Source: Sphingomonas sp. BT-65 (GTDB lineage: Bacteria > Pseudomonadota > Alphaproteobacteria > Sphingomonadales > Sphingomonadaceae). Taken from it: a stretch of 64,000 nucleotides of DNA. Of the stretch, positions 9,234-17,581 are shown piece by piece. Below the pieces are notes generated by a model. That model did no database searches, was not told where the DNA came from, and saw only the letters and a list, made by a program, of their open reading frames with translations. The position numbers and the translations under genes are program-made. Location: positions 1,426,001-1,490,000 of the forward strand of contig NZ_JAPCIA010000001.1 of NCBI RefSeq assembly GCF_026107375.2, read 5' to 3'. Within the stretch, counting starts at the first letter, position 1, and each line of letters opens with the position of its first letter.

Positions 9234-10895
9234 ATGCTGACCGCGCTCAACATCCGCGACGTGGTGCTGATCGAGGCGCTGGACCTCGATTTTCACGCGG
9301 GCCTCGGCGTGCTCACCGGCGAAACCGGCGCGGGCAAGTCGATCCTGCTCGATTCGCTCGGATTGGCCTTGGGCATGCGCGCCGACAGCGGGCTGGTGCG
9401 CCAGGGCGCGGCGCAGGCGGCGGTCGCCGCCACCTTCGAACCCGCCGACCCTGCGCTGGTCGGTGCGCTGCTCGCCGACAGCGGCCTCGACTATGACCCG
9501 AGCGAACCGCTCACCATCCGCCGCATCGTCAAGGCCGATGGCGGCAGCCGCGCCTTCGTCAACGACCAGCCTGCCTCTGCCGGCCTGCTGCGCGAGCTTG
9601 GGGCACAGCTCGTCGAGATCCACGGCCAGCACGACGATCGCGGCTTGCTCAACCCCCGCGGCCACCGCGCGCTGCTCGACAGCTTCGGCCGGCTCGACAC
9701 CGGCGCCGTCGCCGCCGCACACCGCGCCTTCCGCGCCGCCGAGGAGGAGCTCGCCACCGCCCGCGCCGAGCAGGAAACCACCGCACGCGACCGCGAATGG
9801 CTTGAGCATGCCGTCGCCGAACTCACCGCGCTCGCCCCCGAGCCGGGCGAGGAGGAGCAACTCGCCGAGCGCCGCGCGTCGATGCAGCGTGGCGAGAAGA
9901 TCGCCGGCGAGCTCCAGGCAATCGCCGACCTGCTCGACGGCAACGACGGCGCGCTCACCCGCCTGCGCCAGGCCGCGCGCATCCTCGAGCGAATCGCGCA
10001 GGACCACCCCGCCCTCACCGAAGCTCTCGCCGCGCTCGACCGCGCGCTGATCGAGGGCGGCGCGACCCAGGACAAGGTCGACGAGGCCGCCGAGGCGCTC
10101 GCCTTCGACCCGCAGGCGCTCGAAGCCGACGAAGCGCGCCTGTTCGAGCTGCGCGGCCTCGCGCGCAAGCATCGCGTCCAGCCCGACGACCTCGCCGAGC
10201 TGACCGAAACCCTCGCCGCCCGTCTAACCCGGATCGAGGGGGGCGAGGACACGATCCACCGCCTCGAAGCGGCGCTGGCCGAGGCCGAATCCGCCTATAC
10301 CGCCGCCGCCGAAGCCCTTTCCTCTGCCCGCGCCACCGCCGCCGCCCGCCTCGACGCCGCGGTCGCCGCCGAGCTCGCCCCGCTCAAGCTCGATGCCGCG
10401 CGCTTCCGTACCGTGGTCGATCCCCTCCCCCGCGACTCCTGGTCGGCCTCGGGCCGCGACCGCGTCGAGTTCGAGGTCTCGACCAACCCCGGCGCCCCCT
10501 TCGCCCCGCTGATCAAGATAGCTTCGGGCGGCGAGCTCTCCCGCTTCATCCTCGCGCTCAAGGTCGCGCTCGCCGAGGAAGGCGGCGCGCGCACGCTGAT
10601 CTTCGACGAGATCGACCGCGGCGTCGGCGGCGCGGTCGCCAGCGCGATCGGCGAACGCCTCGCCCGCCTCGCGACCGGCGCGCAATTGCTCGTCGTCACC
10701 CACAGCCCGCAGGTCGCGGCGCGTGGCGGCCACCACCTGCTCATCGCCAAGAGCCATGACGGCATCGTCACCCGCACCGGCGTGCGCGCGCTCGACGATG
10801 GCGCGCGGCGCGAGGAGATCGCGCGCATGCTGTCCGGCGCGACGATCACCGACGAAGCCCGCGCCCAGGCCGAACGGCTGCTCGAGGCGGCGTGA
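9234..10895 (+). CDS. recN: DNA repair protein RecN
   Basis: A 553-residue SMC-like ATPase for double-strand-break repair. Walker A GETGAGKS is at residues 29-36, the ABC signature ASGGELSRF near 430 and Walker B TLIFDEIDRG near 455. The middle (about 160-340) is a coiled coil rich in Ala, Glu and Arg with the usual short hinge. Length matches the family. The stop overlaps the GTG of the following M23 peptidase by four bases, so the two are translationally coupled. Confidence 0.97.
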   Translation: MLTALNIRDVVLIEALDLDFHAGLGVLTGETGAGKSILLDSLGLALGMRADSGLVRQGAAQAAVAATFEPADPALVGALLADSGLDYDPSEPLTIRRIVKADGGSRAFVNDQPASAGLLRELGAQLVEIHGQHDDRGLLNPRGHRALLDSFGRLDTGAVAAAHRAFRAAEEELATARAEQETTARDREWLEHAVAELTALAPEPGEEEQLAERRASMQRGEKIAGELQAIADLLDGNDGALTRLRQAARILERIAQDHPALTEALAALDRALIEGGATQDKVDEAAEALAFDPQALEADEARLFELRGLARKHRVQPDDLAELTETLAARLTRIEGGEDTIHRLEAALAEAESAYTAAAEALSSARATAAARLDAAVAAELAPLKLDAARFRTVVDPLPRDSWSASGRDRVEFEVSTNPGAPFAPLIKIASGGELSRFILALKVALAEEGGARTLIFDEIDRGVGGAVASAIGERLARLATGAQLLVVTHSPQVAARGGHHLLIAKSHDGIVTRTGVRALDDGARREEIARMLSGATITDEARAQAERLLEAA

Positions 10896-11977
10896 TCCGG
10901 CCCCTCCTCCCGCTCGCCGCGCTCGCGCTCGTCGCCCCGGCCAGCGCGCAGATGCCCGTCGCGGTCGAGCTCACCCTGGCCAGTCCGCCGGCCCAGGTCA
11001 TGCGCTCCGATGGCGCCCAGATCGCCTATGAGATCCGCGTCGGCAGCTTCCACCGCCAGCCGCTGCGTCTCACCACGCTCGAGATCCTCGACGGCGACGG
11101 CCGCACCCTCGCCCGCTTCGAGGGCCCGAAGCTCGCCGCGCTGATCGGTGGCCAATGGGTCGCCGAGGATGCCGACCGCACCCTCCTCGCGCCCGGCGCG
11201 CAGGCGCTGGCCTTCGTCAACCTCCCCGTCGAACGCCCCGTCACCACCGTGCGCCACCGCCTCACCTACACGATCGGCGACCGCCCGCCGGTGACGATCG
11301 AGAGCACCCCGCACCCGGTCACCGCCGCGCCGCAGCCATTCGGCCCACCCTTGCGCGGCGGCCCGTGGAGCGCGATCTACGCCCCCCATATGGAGTTTGG
11401 CCACCGCCGCTACGTCTATGCCGTCGGCGGCATCCCGCGCATCCCCGGCCGCTTCGCGATCGACTTCTTCCACGCCGACCGCGACCCTAAACAGCCCCTC
11501 TACGCCAGCGACCCCGGCTACGGCGCCGAGGTGATCGCTGTCGCCGACGGCACTGTCGTCGCCGCGCGCGACGATTTCGCCGACCCCGTCCAGCGCAACC
11601 CCGAGGAACGCGTCGCGCCGGAGAATGCCACCGGCAACTATGTCGCGCTCGACATCGGTGGCGGCCGCATCGTCTTTTACGAACATCTGAAGCAGGGACT
11701 GCGGGTCAAGCGCGGCGACCGCGTGCGTCGCGGCCAGCTGCTCGGCCAGGTCGGCGCCACCGGCCAGGTCGGCGGCACGCATCTCCACTTCCACGTCGCC
11801 GACACCAATTCGCCGCTCGGCGCGGAGGGGCAGCCCTTCATGCTCGATGCCTGGGAACAGGTCGGCGCCTGGGCCTCGATCGATCAGGCCTTCGCCGGCG
11901 CCAAATGGCAGCCCGCCCCGCCGCGCCGCGTCACCGCCGCGATGCCGGCGCCCAACATCGTCGTGCGCTTTCCCTGA
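10892..11977 (+). CDS. M23 family metallopeptidase, exported
   Basis: A 361-residue protein with a GTG start overlapping recN and a signal peptide ending near ASAQ. The C-terminal half is a lysostaphin-type M23 domain: RFAIDFFH supplies the first zinc ligands and GGTHLHFHV (about residues 295-303) the HxH pair. The N-terminal domain (about 20-140) is beta-rich and unassigned. It probably cleaves or remodels peptidoglycan peptides in the periplasm. Coupling with recN is by overlap, not by known function. Confidence 0.9.
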   Translation: MIRPLLPLAALALVAPASAQMPVAVELTLASPPAQVMRSDGAQIAYEIRVGSFHRQPLRLTTLEILDGDGRTLARFEGPKLAALIGGQWVAEDADRTLLAPGAQALAFVNLPVERPVTTVRHRLTYTIGDRPPVTIESTPHPVTAAPQPFGPPLRGGPWSAIYAPHMEFGHRRYVYAVGGIPRIPGRFAIDFFHADRDPKQPLYASDPGYGAEVIAVADGTVVAARDDFADPVQRNPEERVAPENATGNYVALDIGGGRIVFYEHLKQGLRVKRGDRVRRGQLLGQVGATGQVGGTHLHFHVADTNSPLGAEGQPFMLDAWEQVGAWASIDQAFAGAKWQPAPPRRVTAAMPAPNIVVRFP

Positions 11978-11985
11978 CTTCCATT

Positions 11986-12114
11986 CCTCCCCCGGAGGGG
12001 AGGGGGACCAGCGAAGCTGGTGGAGGGGTAATTTCCACACGCGAACCGGCTCGTTGGTGGAGAATACCCCTCCGTCAGCGCTTTGCGCTGCCACCTCCCC
12101 CTCCGGGGGAGGAG
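11986..12114. repeat. Palindromic intergenic repeat (REP-like family A)
   Basis: About 130 bases with outer arms cctccccc/gggggagg, an inner hairpin ccagcgaagctgg, and ggaggggta/tacccctcc paired internally. It lies between two convergent stop codons (11977 and 12125) and may terminate both transcripts. It is closely similar to the copy at 31875-32002. Confidence 0.85.
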
Positions 12115-12124
12115 TAATGAAGCG

Positions 12125-12700
12125 CTACAACCCCTTCGGCTTCTCGCCCTTGGCTGGCACCCGCCAGAAATAGACCATCCGCCCGTTGACGTCGCGCTCC
12201 GCCTCGGGCTCCCACTCGCCCATGCGGAAGGCGTGGCTGACGATCCGCGTGCCGGGCTTCAGCTCAGCCAGCAGCTTGGGCCGCAATTTCTCGTTGAGCG
12301 TGTCGAGCAGGTACAGCGTGATCACGCTCGCATCGCTGAAATCGCTGGTGAACAGGTCGGCTTGGCGGAAGGTGACCTTGCCCTCCACGCCCTGCGCCTT
12401 GGCGTTGGCATTGGCCTCCTTGATTCGCTGCGGGTCGATGTCGATCCCGGTCGCCTTCACCTTGGCGCGCTTGACCGCCGCGATCGGGATGCGCCCGTCG
12501 CCCGATCCCAGGTCATAGAGCACGTCGCCGTCCTTGACCTGCGCCATGTCGAGCATCGCATCGACCACCTCGGGCGGGGTGGGCACGAAGATCACGTCGG
12601 GCGTTCGGCTTTCCTGGACGGCAACCGGCGTCGAGGCGGGCGGCGCGACCAGCACGCTCCCTCCCAGCACCAGCGCGGCAGTGGTGATGATCAGCTTCAT
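12125..12700 (-). CDS. SAM-dependent methyltransferase with an N-terminal signal-like segment
   Basis: A 191-residue class I methyltransferase fold: DLGSGDGR (63-70) is motif I, GIDIDP the acidic end of beta-2, and FRQADLF motif II. The first 20 residues (KLIITTAALVLGGSVLVA) look like a signal peptide or anchor, which is odd because S-adenosylmethionine is cytoplasmic. The ATG at 12700 overlaps the stop of the amino-acid permease (ATGA), so the two are coupled. The substrate is unknown; the sequence resembles small-molecule or protein methyltransferases annotated only by domain. Confidence 0.83.
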   Translation of the reverse strand: MKLIITTAALVLGGSVLVAPPASTPVAVQESRTPDVIFVPTPPEVVDAMLDMAQVKDGDVLYDLGSGDGRIPIAAVKRAKVKATGIDIDPQRIKEANANAKAQGVEGKVTFRQADLFTSDFSDASVITLYLLDTLNEKLRPKLLAELKPGTRIVSHAFRMGEWEPEAERDVNGRMVYFWRVPAKGEKPKGL

Positions 12701-14013
12701 TGCGACATCTCCTCTTCAGGCTTCAGGAACAGCAGCAGGACGGCGCCCGCTCCCAGCACGGCAACCCCGGCGAGCGCGCCCCAGCCGGTATAGGCGAGGC
12801 TCGACCACAGCAGATACGCCGTCGTCGCGCAGAACAACGCCGGCAGCACCGGATACAATGGCACCCGGAACGGCCGCTCGACCTGCGGATAACGCCGCCG
12901 CAGCACAAATAGTGCCACGCCGACGAGCAACAGGAACAGCCAGAAGACCGGCGCGGTATATTCGACCGCCACGCGGAACCCGTCGCGCGCGAAGCCCCCT
13001 GCCACCACCAGCAGCAGCGCGATCGCGCCTTGCGCGACCAGCGCGTTGCCCGGCGTGTCGCGGCTCATGTCCCATCGCCCCAGCCAGCGCAGCGCGCGGA
13101 AACGCTGCCCGAGCGCCGCCGCGGTGCGCCCGCCGGTGATCGCGGTCGCGTTGGCGCTGGTCAGCGCCGCCACCGCCACCGCCGCGCTGATCGCCGCCGC
13201 GCCGCCTTCGCCCAGCGCACGGCGCATCACTTCCGCCGCGACCGCGTCCGACGCCGCCATCCCCGCCATGCCCAGCGAATTGAGCGTCGCGAGGTTGACC
13301 AGCACATAGAGCAGGGTGACCAGCGCCAGTGCCGCGCTCATGATCGCGCCGATCCGCCGCGGTGCGTCCTTCATCTCGGCCGAGACATAGACCGCCTCGC
13401 TCCACCCGCCATAGGCGAGCAGTACGAACACCATCATCAGCCCGATCGCGCCGCCCCCGCTCGCCGGCGCCGGCGCCGCGCCCGCTGGCGCCACCATGAA
13501 GCCGGCGACGATGATCGCCACCAGCCCCGCCACCTCGACCAGGGTCAGCCAGCGCTGCACCGCCGCGCCCCAGCGGATGCCGAGCCAGTTGACCGCGCTC
13601 ACCGCCACCACGGAGATCCCCGCCCAGATCGCCGGTCCCGCCGGTCCCAGTGGCGCGATCACCTGGAGATAGTCTCCGACGATGAAGGCGAGCAGCGCCA
13701 GCGATCCGGTCTGGATCACCGCCAGCCGCGCCCAGGCGTAGAAAAAGGCCAGCCGCTCGCCATAGGCACGGCCGAGGAAATGATAGTCGCCGCCCATGTG
13801 CGGCCACGCCGCGGCGAGCTCGGCATAGCAGAGCGCCCCCACGATCGAGAGCAGCCCGCCCGCGACCCACGCCGCGATCATCGTCGCGCTGTCGGGCGCC
13901 ACGCCCGCGACCAGCGCCGGGGTGCGGAAGATGCCGGCGCCGACCACGATACCGACGGTCAGCGCGAAGACGTCGAGATTGCCGAGCGTGCGGCGCGGGA
14001 TGGTGATGTCCAT
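12697..14013 (-). CDS. APC-superfamily amino acid permease
   Basis: A roughly 438-residue permease with about 12 membrane helices. The start TVGIVVGAGIFRTPALVAG holds the unwound-helix motif (GAGIF) that binds amino-acid amine/carboxylate groups in APC transporters. Two adjacent ATG codons (14016, 14013) follow a GGGGGAGG supplied by the edge of a family A repeat; 14013 has the better spacing. The substrate cannot be read from sequence. It overlaps the downstream methyltransferase by four bases. Confidence 0.9.
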   Translation of the reverse strand: MDITIPRRTLGNLDVFALTVGIVVGAGIFRTPALVAGVAPDSATMIAAWVAGGLLSIVGALCYAELAAAWPHMGGDYHFLGRAYGERLAFFYAWARLAVIQTGSLALLAFIVGDYLQVIAPLGPAGPAIWAGISVVAVSAVNWLGIRWGAAVQRWLTLVEVAGLVAIIVAGFMVAPAGAAPAPASGGGAIGLMMVFVLLAYGGWSEAVYVSAEMKDAPRRIGAIMSAALALVTLLYVLVNLATLNSLGMAGMAASDAVAAEVMRRALGEGGAAAISAAVAVAALTSANATAITGGRTAAALGQRFRALRWLGRWDMSRDTPGNALVAQGAIALLLVVAGGFARDGFRVAVEYTAPVFWLFLLLVGVALFVLRRRYPQVERPFRVPLYPVLPALFCATTAYLLWSSLAYTGWGALAGVAVLGAGAVLLLFLKPEEEMSQ

Positions 14014-14016
14014 CAT

Positions 14017-14140
14017 CCTCCCCCGCCAGGGGGAGGTGGCAGCCGTAGGCTGACGGAGGGGGCGGATGCCAGAACGATGAGGGTTCGCATCCTCCCCCTC
14101 CGTCGCGCTACGCGCGCCACCTCCCCCTGGCGGGGGAGGA
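14017..14140. repeat. Palindromic intergenic repeat (REP-like family A)
   Basis: The outer arms cctcccccgccagggggagg and its counterpart at 14121-14139 flank an inner part with gccgtaggctgac-type and tcgcgctacgcgcg hairpins. The left edge touches the start codon of the leftward permease and provides its GGAGG. Confidence 0.85.
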
Positions 14141-14386
14141 TTGAATGCGGAACCTCGATACGCCCTTGCACGCGGCTACACTCCCTCGACCTGCGGATGC
14201 GGGGACGGCCGTCAGTCAACCGGCCGTGCCCGTTTCGGTTCCGTAACCTGCCCGCATTCGCGGCGGAAGGTTGCAATGTTGGAGTTGGTCTGCTTGCCTC
14301 GCCGCCATGCCGAGCCATTCGCTTTTCCGTATGCCCGCCGCGACGCGCGGGCAGCGCGGAGAAGGGGAAATCAGGGGGGACGTAGT
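14141..14386. other. Intergenic region upstream of the DUF885 gene
   Basis: About 245 bases without a convincing gene; the in-frame extension from 14141 has no protein-like character. It contains a short palindromic stretch (cggccgtcagtcaaccggccg) and, at 14265-14286, a 22-base block that recurs with two mismatches at 38724-38745. That block might be a regulator site or part of a transcript leader. Confidence 0.4.
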
Positions 14387-16168
14387 GTGAACTTTGACAA
14401 CTTCCGCGGCCATGGCGCCGCGCGACTCGCTCTGGCGGCCGCCCTGCTGGCAATCGCCGCGCCCGCCGCCGCGAGCCCCTCGGACGATCTGCGCGCGTTG
14501 CTCGACGAACATTTCGCCTGGGTGCAGAAGGAGAATCCCGGCTTCGCGCTGTCGATCGGCAATGCCGAGTACGCGACCGAGGTCGGCGACGTCTCCCTCG
14601 CCGCCGAGGACCGCCGCGCCGCGACCGAGGCCGCGTTTTTGAGGCGCCTCGACGCCATTCCCGACGCCGGCCTCTCCCCCGCCGAGCGCACCGACAAGGC
14701 GATTCTCCACCGTTTGCTCGCCGAGAGCGTCGAATCGAATACGTACGGCCAGCGCACGATGCTGTTCACCAGCTATTCCAACCCATGGCAGGGCGCCGCC
14801 GGCCAGGCCGACCGCACCGCCTTCCGCCGCAAGGCCGACTATGCCAACTACCTCACCCGGCTCGAGAAATTCCCGCACACCAATGACGAGTTGATCGCCA
14901 TCACCGCGCAGGCGGTGAAGGGTGGATACGTCCAGCCCTGCGTCAGCCTCGTCGGGTTCGAGAAGACGATCACCGGTGTGATCCAGGAGGATCCGGCCAA
15001 GTCGCGCTTCTACGCGCCCTTCACCCGCCCCAAGCCTGCCGACGCGACCGACGCCGAATGGGCCGCGCTGCAGGACCGCGCCAAGAAGGTCGTCACCGGC
15101 TCGATCAACCCGTCCTACGCCAAGGCGGCTTTATTCTACCGCACGGCCTACGAGCCCAAATGCGCCAAGGCAGTCGGCGTCTCGGCCCAGCCCGGCGGCG
15201 CCAAATATTACGCCTTCCGCATCCGCCAGTTGACCACCACCGACTATACCGCCGACCAGATCCACAAGATCGGCCTCGCCGAGGTCGCACGCATCCGTGC
15301 CGAGATGGAGAAGGTCGCAAAGGACGCCGGCTATGCCACTCGCGAGGCGTTCGTGCAGGAGCTGCGCACCAACCCCAAATACTACGCCAAGACGCCCGAG
15401 GAGCTGATGAAGGCCGCCGCCTTCCAGGCCAAGACGATCGACGGCCTGATGCCCGGCTTCTTCTACAAGATGCCGCGTCTGCCTTACGGCCTGAAGCGCA
15501 TTCCGGCCGAAACCGCCGAGGGCACCACCACCGCCTATTACGGCCCCGGCAACCCGCAACTCGGCCTCGCCGGCAATTATTTCGTCAACACCTCCAAGCT
15601 CGACCAGCGCCCGCTCTACGAGCTGCCCGCGCTGACGGCGCACGAGGCGGTGCCCGGCCATCACCACCAGATCGCGCTCCAGCAGGAGATGGAGACGAGC
15701 AAGTTCCGCCGCCATCTCGCCAGCTTCACCGCCTTCACCGAGGGCTGGGGCCTCTATTCCGAGCGGATCGGGATCGAGATGGGACTCTACGACACGCCCG
15801 AGAAGCAGATGGGCCGCCTGTCTTACGAGATGTGGCGCGCCTGCCGCCTGGTGGTCGATACCGGCATCCATTCGAAGGGCTGGACCAAGGAACAGGCGGT
15901 CAAGTTCATGCTCGACAACACCGCGCTGTCCGCCGCCAACATCGATGCCGAGGTAAACCGCTACATCAGCTGGCCGGCCCAGGCGCTCGGCTACAAGCTC
16001 GGCGAGATCAAGATCCGCGAGCTGCGCGCCCGCGCGGAGAAGGCGCTGGGCGCAAAATTCGACCTCAAGGGCTTCCACGATGCGGTGCTCGGCCAGGGCG
16101 CGGTCCCGCTCGACGTTCTCGACGCGCAGATCAACGACTGGATCGCGGCGGAGAAGGCCAAGAGTTAG
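14387..16168 (+). CDS. DUF885 family protein, exported, metallopeptidase-like
   Basis: A 593-residue protein. The GTG at 14387 is preceded by a GGGGGG-rich ribosome site and followed by a signal peptide (ARLALAAALLAIAAPAAAS). The DUF885 hallmark HEAVPGHHHQ begins at His419, with FTEGWGLYSERIG downstream. The HExxxGH arrangement resembles a metal site, and members are often described as peptidase-like, but biochemical evidence is sparse. Probably periplasmic. The upstream in-frame extension is rejected because it lacks coding character and hides the signal peptide. Confidence 0.9.
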   Translation: MNFDNFRGHGAARLALAAALLAIAAPAAASPSDDLRALLDEHFAWVQKENPGFALSIGNAEYATEVGDVSLAAEDRRAATEAAFLRRLDAIPDAGLSPAERTDKAILHRLLAESVESNTYGQRTMLFTSYSNPWQGAAGQADRTAFRRKADYANYLTRLEKFPHTNDELIAITAQAVKGGYVQPCVSLVGFEKTITGVIQEDPAKSRFYAPFTRPKPADATDAEWAALQDRAKKVVTGSINPSYAKAALFYRTAYEPKCAKAVGVSAQPGGAKYYAFRIRQLTTTDYTADQIHKIGLAEVARIRAEMEKVAKDAGYATREAFVQELRTNPKYYAKTPEELMKAAAFQAKTIDGLMPGFFYKMPRLPYGLKRIPAETAEGTTTAYYGPGNPQLGLAGNYFVNTSKLDQRPLYELPALTAHEAVPGHHHQIALQQEMETSKFRRHLASFTAFTEGWGLYSERIGIEMGLYDTPEKQMGRLSYEMWRACRLVVDTGIHSKGWTKEQAVKFMLDNTALSAANIDAEVNRYISWPAQALGYKLGEIKIRELRARAEKALGAKFDLKGFHDAVLGQGAVPLDVLDAQINDWIAAEKAKS

Positions 16169-16195
16169 GATGGGCAAGCTTGCCCCTTCTTCATC

Positions 16196-16301
16196 CGTCA
16201 CCCCGGCCTTGTGCCGGGGTCCACGGTGCCGCACGGCGAAGCCAGAGCCTCTTGTCCGTCGCTCGCCTCCCGGTGGACCCCGGCACGAGGCCGGGGTGAC
16301 G
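16196..16301. repeat. Palindromic repeat, family B (cgtcaccccggc type)
   Basis: A 106-base element with outer arms CGTCACCCCGGCCTTGTGCC and the reverse complement of a near-identical sequence ending at 16301. A second copy with the same arms is at 37889-37995. It sits between DUF885 and the lipoprotein gene. Confidence 0.85.
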
Positions 16302-16379
16302 ACCTTTGGTGAGCGGGCATGTCCCCAACGCTTCCTTAACCCTGAACTGGCATCAGCATCTCGAATGGGGAGCTCCACG

Positions 16380-17114
16380 ATGATCCGCCGGGCCAGTGCC
16401 ACCGTCCTGCTGCCGCTCGCGCTCGCCGCGTGCGGCGGCGGCGCGGGCAACCAGAATGTCGACGCACTCGACAATGAGATCACCGCCAACACCGCCGATC
16501 CGGCGCTGATGGGCGCGCTGCAGGACCAGATCATGGTCGACCCGCAGCTCGCCGGCCAGGCCAACAAGGATGCGATCCGCCCCGCCAGCCAGCCCTATTC
16601 GGCACCCGTCCCCTCCGAGACCGTCGCCGCCGCCAAGGCCGCGATGCCCAAGGACGGCGAGCTGCTCAAGGCGCCTGCGCCGAGCGGCAAGTGCGAGGCG
16701 TGCGACGTGCAGGACCAGGCGATCACGCTCGGCACGCTCGCCGCGAAGCAGAAGGACAAGCGCACCGCCGGCTGCGCGGCGAAACTCAATTATTCGGCGT
16801 CCTGGGCCGCGCGCCTGCCAGCCGGCATGCCGCTCCATCCCCAGGCCCGCGTCACCGAAGCGGCGGGTGCGCAGGACGCGCAATGCGCACTTCGGGTAGT
16901 AAGCTTCTCGACACCGCAACCGCTGCAGACCATGATCGACTGGTATTACACCCGAGCGGTCAAGGCCGGTTTCTCGGCCGAACATCAGGCGAAGGAGGGG
17001 CAGCACGTCCTCGGCGGCACGCGTGGCCGCGATGGCTCTGCCTATGTCGTGATGCTCTCGGCCCGCGCCGACGGCGGCACGGATTTGGATCTCGTCGCCA
17101 ACGGCGGCAACTGA
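16380..17114 (+). CDS. Lipoprotein of unknown function
   Basis: A 244-residue protein started at ATG 16380, which has GGGGAG six bases upstream; ATG 16365 is an alternative. The signal ends in a lipobox (LAACGGG). The mature part has a low-complexity Ala/Asp region, a CEAC motif and two further Cys residues that could pair, then a compact C-terminal domain (from about residue 140: GCAAKLNYSASWAARLP). Envelope location is inferred. No named family was recognised. Confidence 0.82.
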   Translation: MIRRASATVLLPLALAACGGGAGNQNVDALDNEITANTADPALMGALQDQIMVDPQLAGQANKDAIRPASQPYSAPVPSETVAAAKAAMPKDGELLKAPAPSGKCEACDVQDQAITLGTLAAKQKDKRTAGCAAKLNYSASWAARLPAGMPLHPQARVTEAAGAQDAQCALRVVSFSTPQPLQTMIDWYYTRAVKAGFSAEHQAKEGQHVLGGTRGRDGSAYVVMLSARADGGTDLDLVANGGN

Positions 17115-17123
17115 GTTTCTCCC

Positions 17124-17149
17124 GGGGACGGCGCGAAAGCGTCGTCCCC
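17124..17149 (+). terminator. Strong GAAA-loop hairpin, probable terminator
   Basis: An 11-base-pair stem (17124-17134 with 17139-17149, one G-T pair) closed by a GAAA tetraloop lies ten bases after the lipoprotein stop. There is no T-run after it, so it may be a Rho-independent terminator of the T-poor kind or an mRNA-end stabiliser. Confidence 0.6.
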
Positions 17150-17203
17150 ACCCGCTTCGGGCCGGGCCTAGTCCCCGCCCCCGATCCGCGCTAACGCGGC
17201 GCG

Positions 17204-17581
17204 ATGAATCACCTCCTCCTCGTCATGCTCGGCGGCGCGTTCGGCGCCGGGGCGCGACACCTCACCGGGCGCGCCGCGCTAGCGCTGTGGGGACCGGACT
17301 TCCCCTGGGGCACGCTGATCGTGAACCTCGCCGGCGGTCTCGCCATGGGCCTGCTCGCCGGCTGGCTCGCCGCGCGGTCGAGCGGGGACGAGGCGCTGCG
17401 CTATCTGCTCGGCGTCGGCGTGCTCGGCGGCTACACTACCTTCTCCGCCTTCTCGCTTGAGACCGCCAACATGCTCCAGCGCGGCGAGTACGGCATCGCG
17501 CTCCTCTATATCCTCGCCTCGGTGATCGGCTCGATCGCCGCGCTGTTCGCCGGCCTCCAGCTCGCCCGGGTGGCGGCATGA
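17204..17581 (+). CDS. crcB: Fluoride channel CrcB/Fluc
   Basis: A 125-residue protein with four membrane helices that exports fluoride as a dual-topology dimer. Family motifs are present: GGAFGAGARH near the N-terminus, TLIVNLAGG (the pore Asn) and GGYTTFSAFS with the conserved Phe and Ser/Thr track. The upstream leader shows no recognisable fluoride riboswitch. The stop overlaps the start of the pseudouridine synthase gene (ATGA). Confidence 0.95.
   Translation: MNHLLLVMLGGAFGAGARHLTGRAALALWGPDFPWGTLIVNLAGGLAMGLLAGWLAARSSGDEALRYLLGVGVLGGYTTFSAFSLETANMLQRGEYGIALLYILASVIGSIAALFAGLQLARVAA

Noticed and set aside
10295..12094. A 599-codon leftward frame opposite recN and the M23 gene
   Set aside because: Both forward genes have intact catalytic motifs; the reverse frame reads through a palindromic repeat and has none.
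17115..17203. Fluoride riboswitch before crcB
   Set aside because: The leader has only a terminator hairpin and lacks the conserved fluoride-aptamer sequence pattern.
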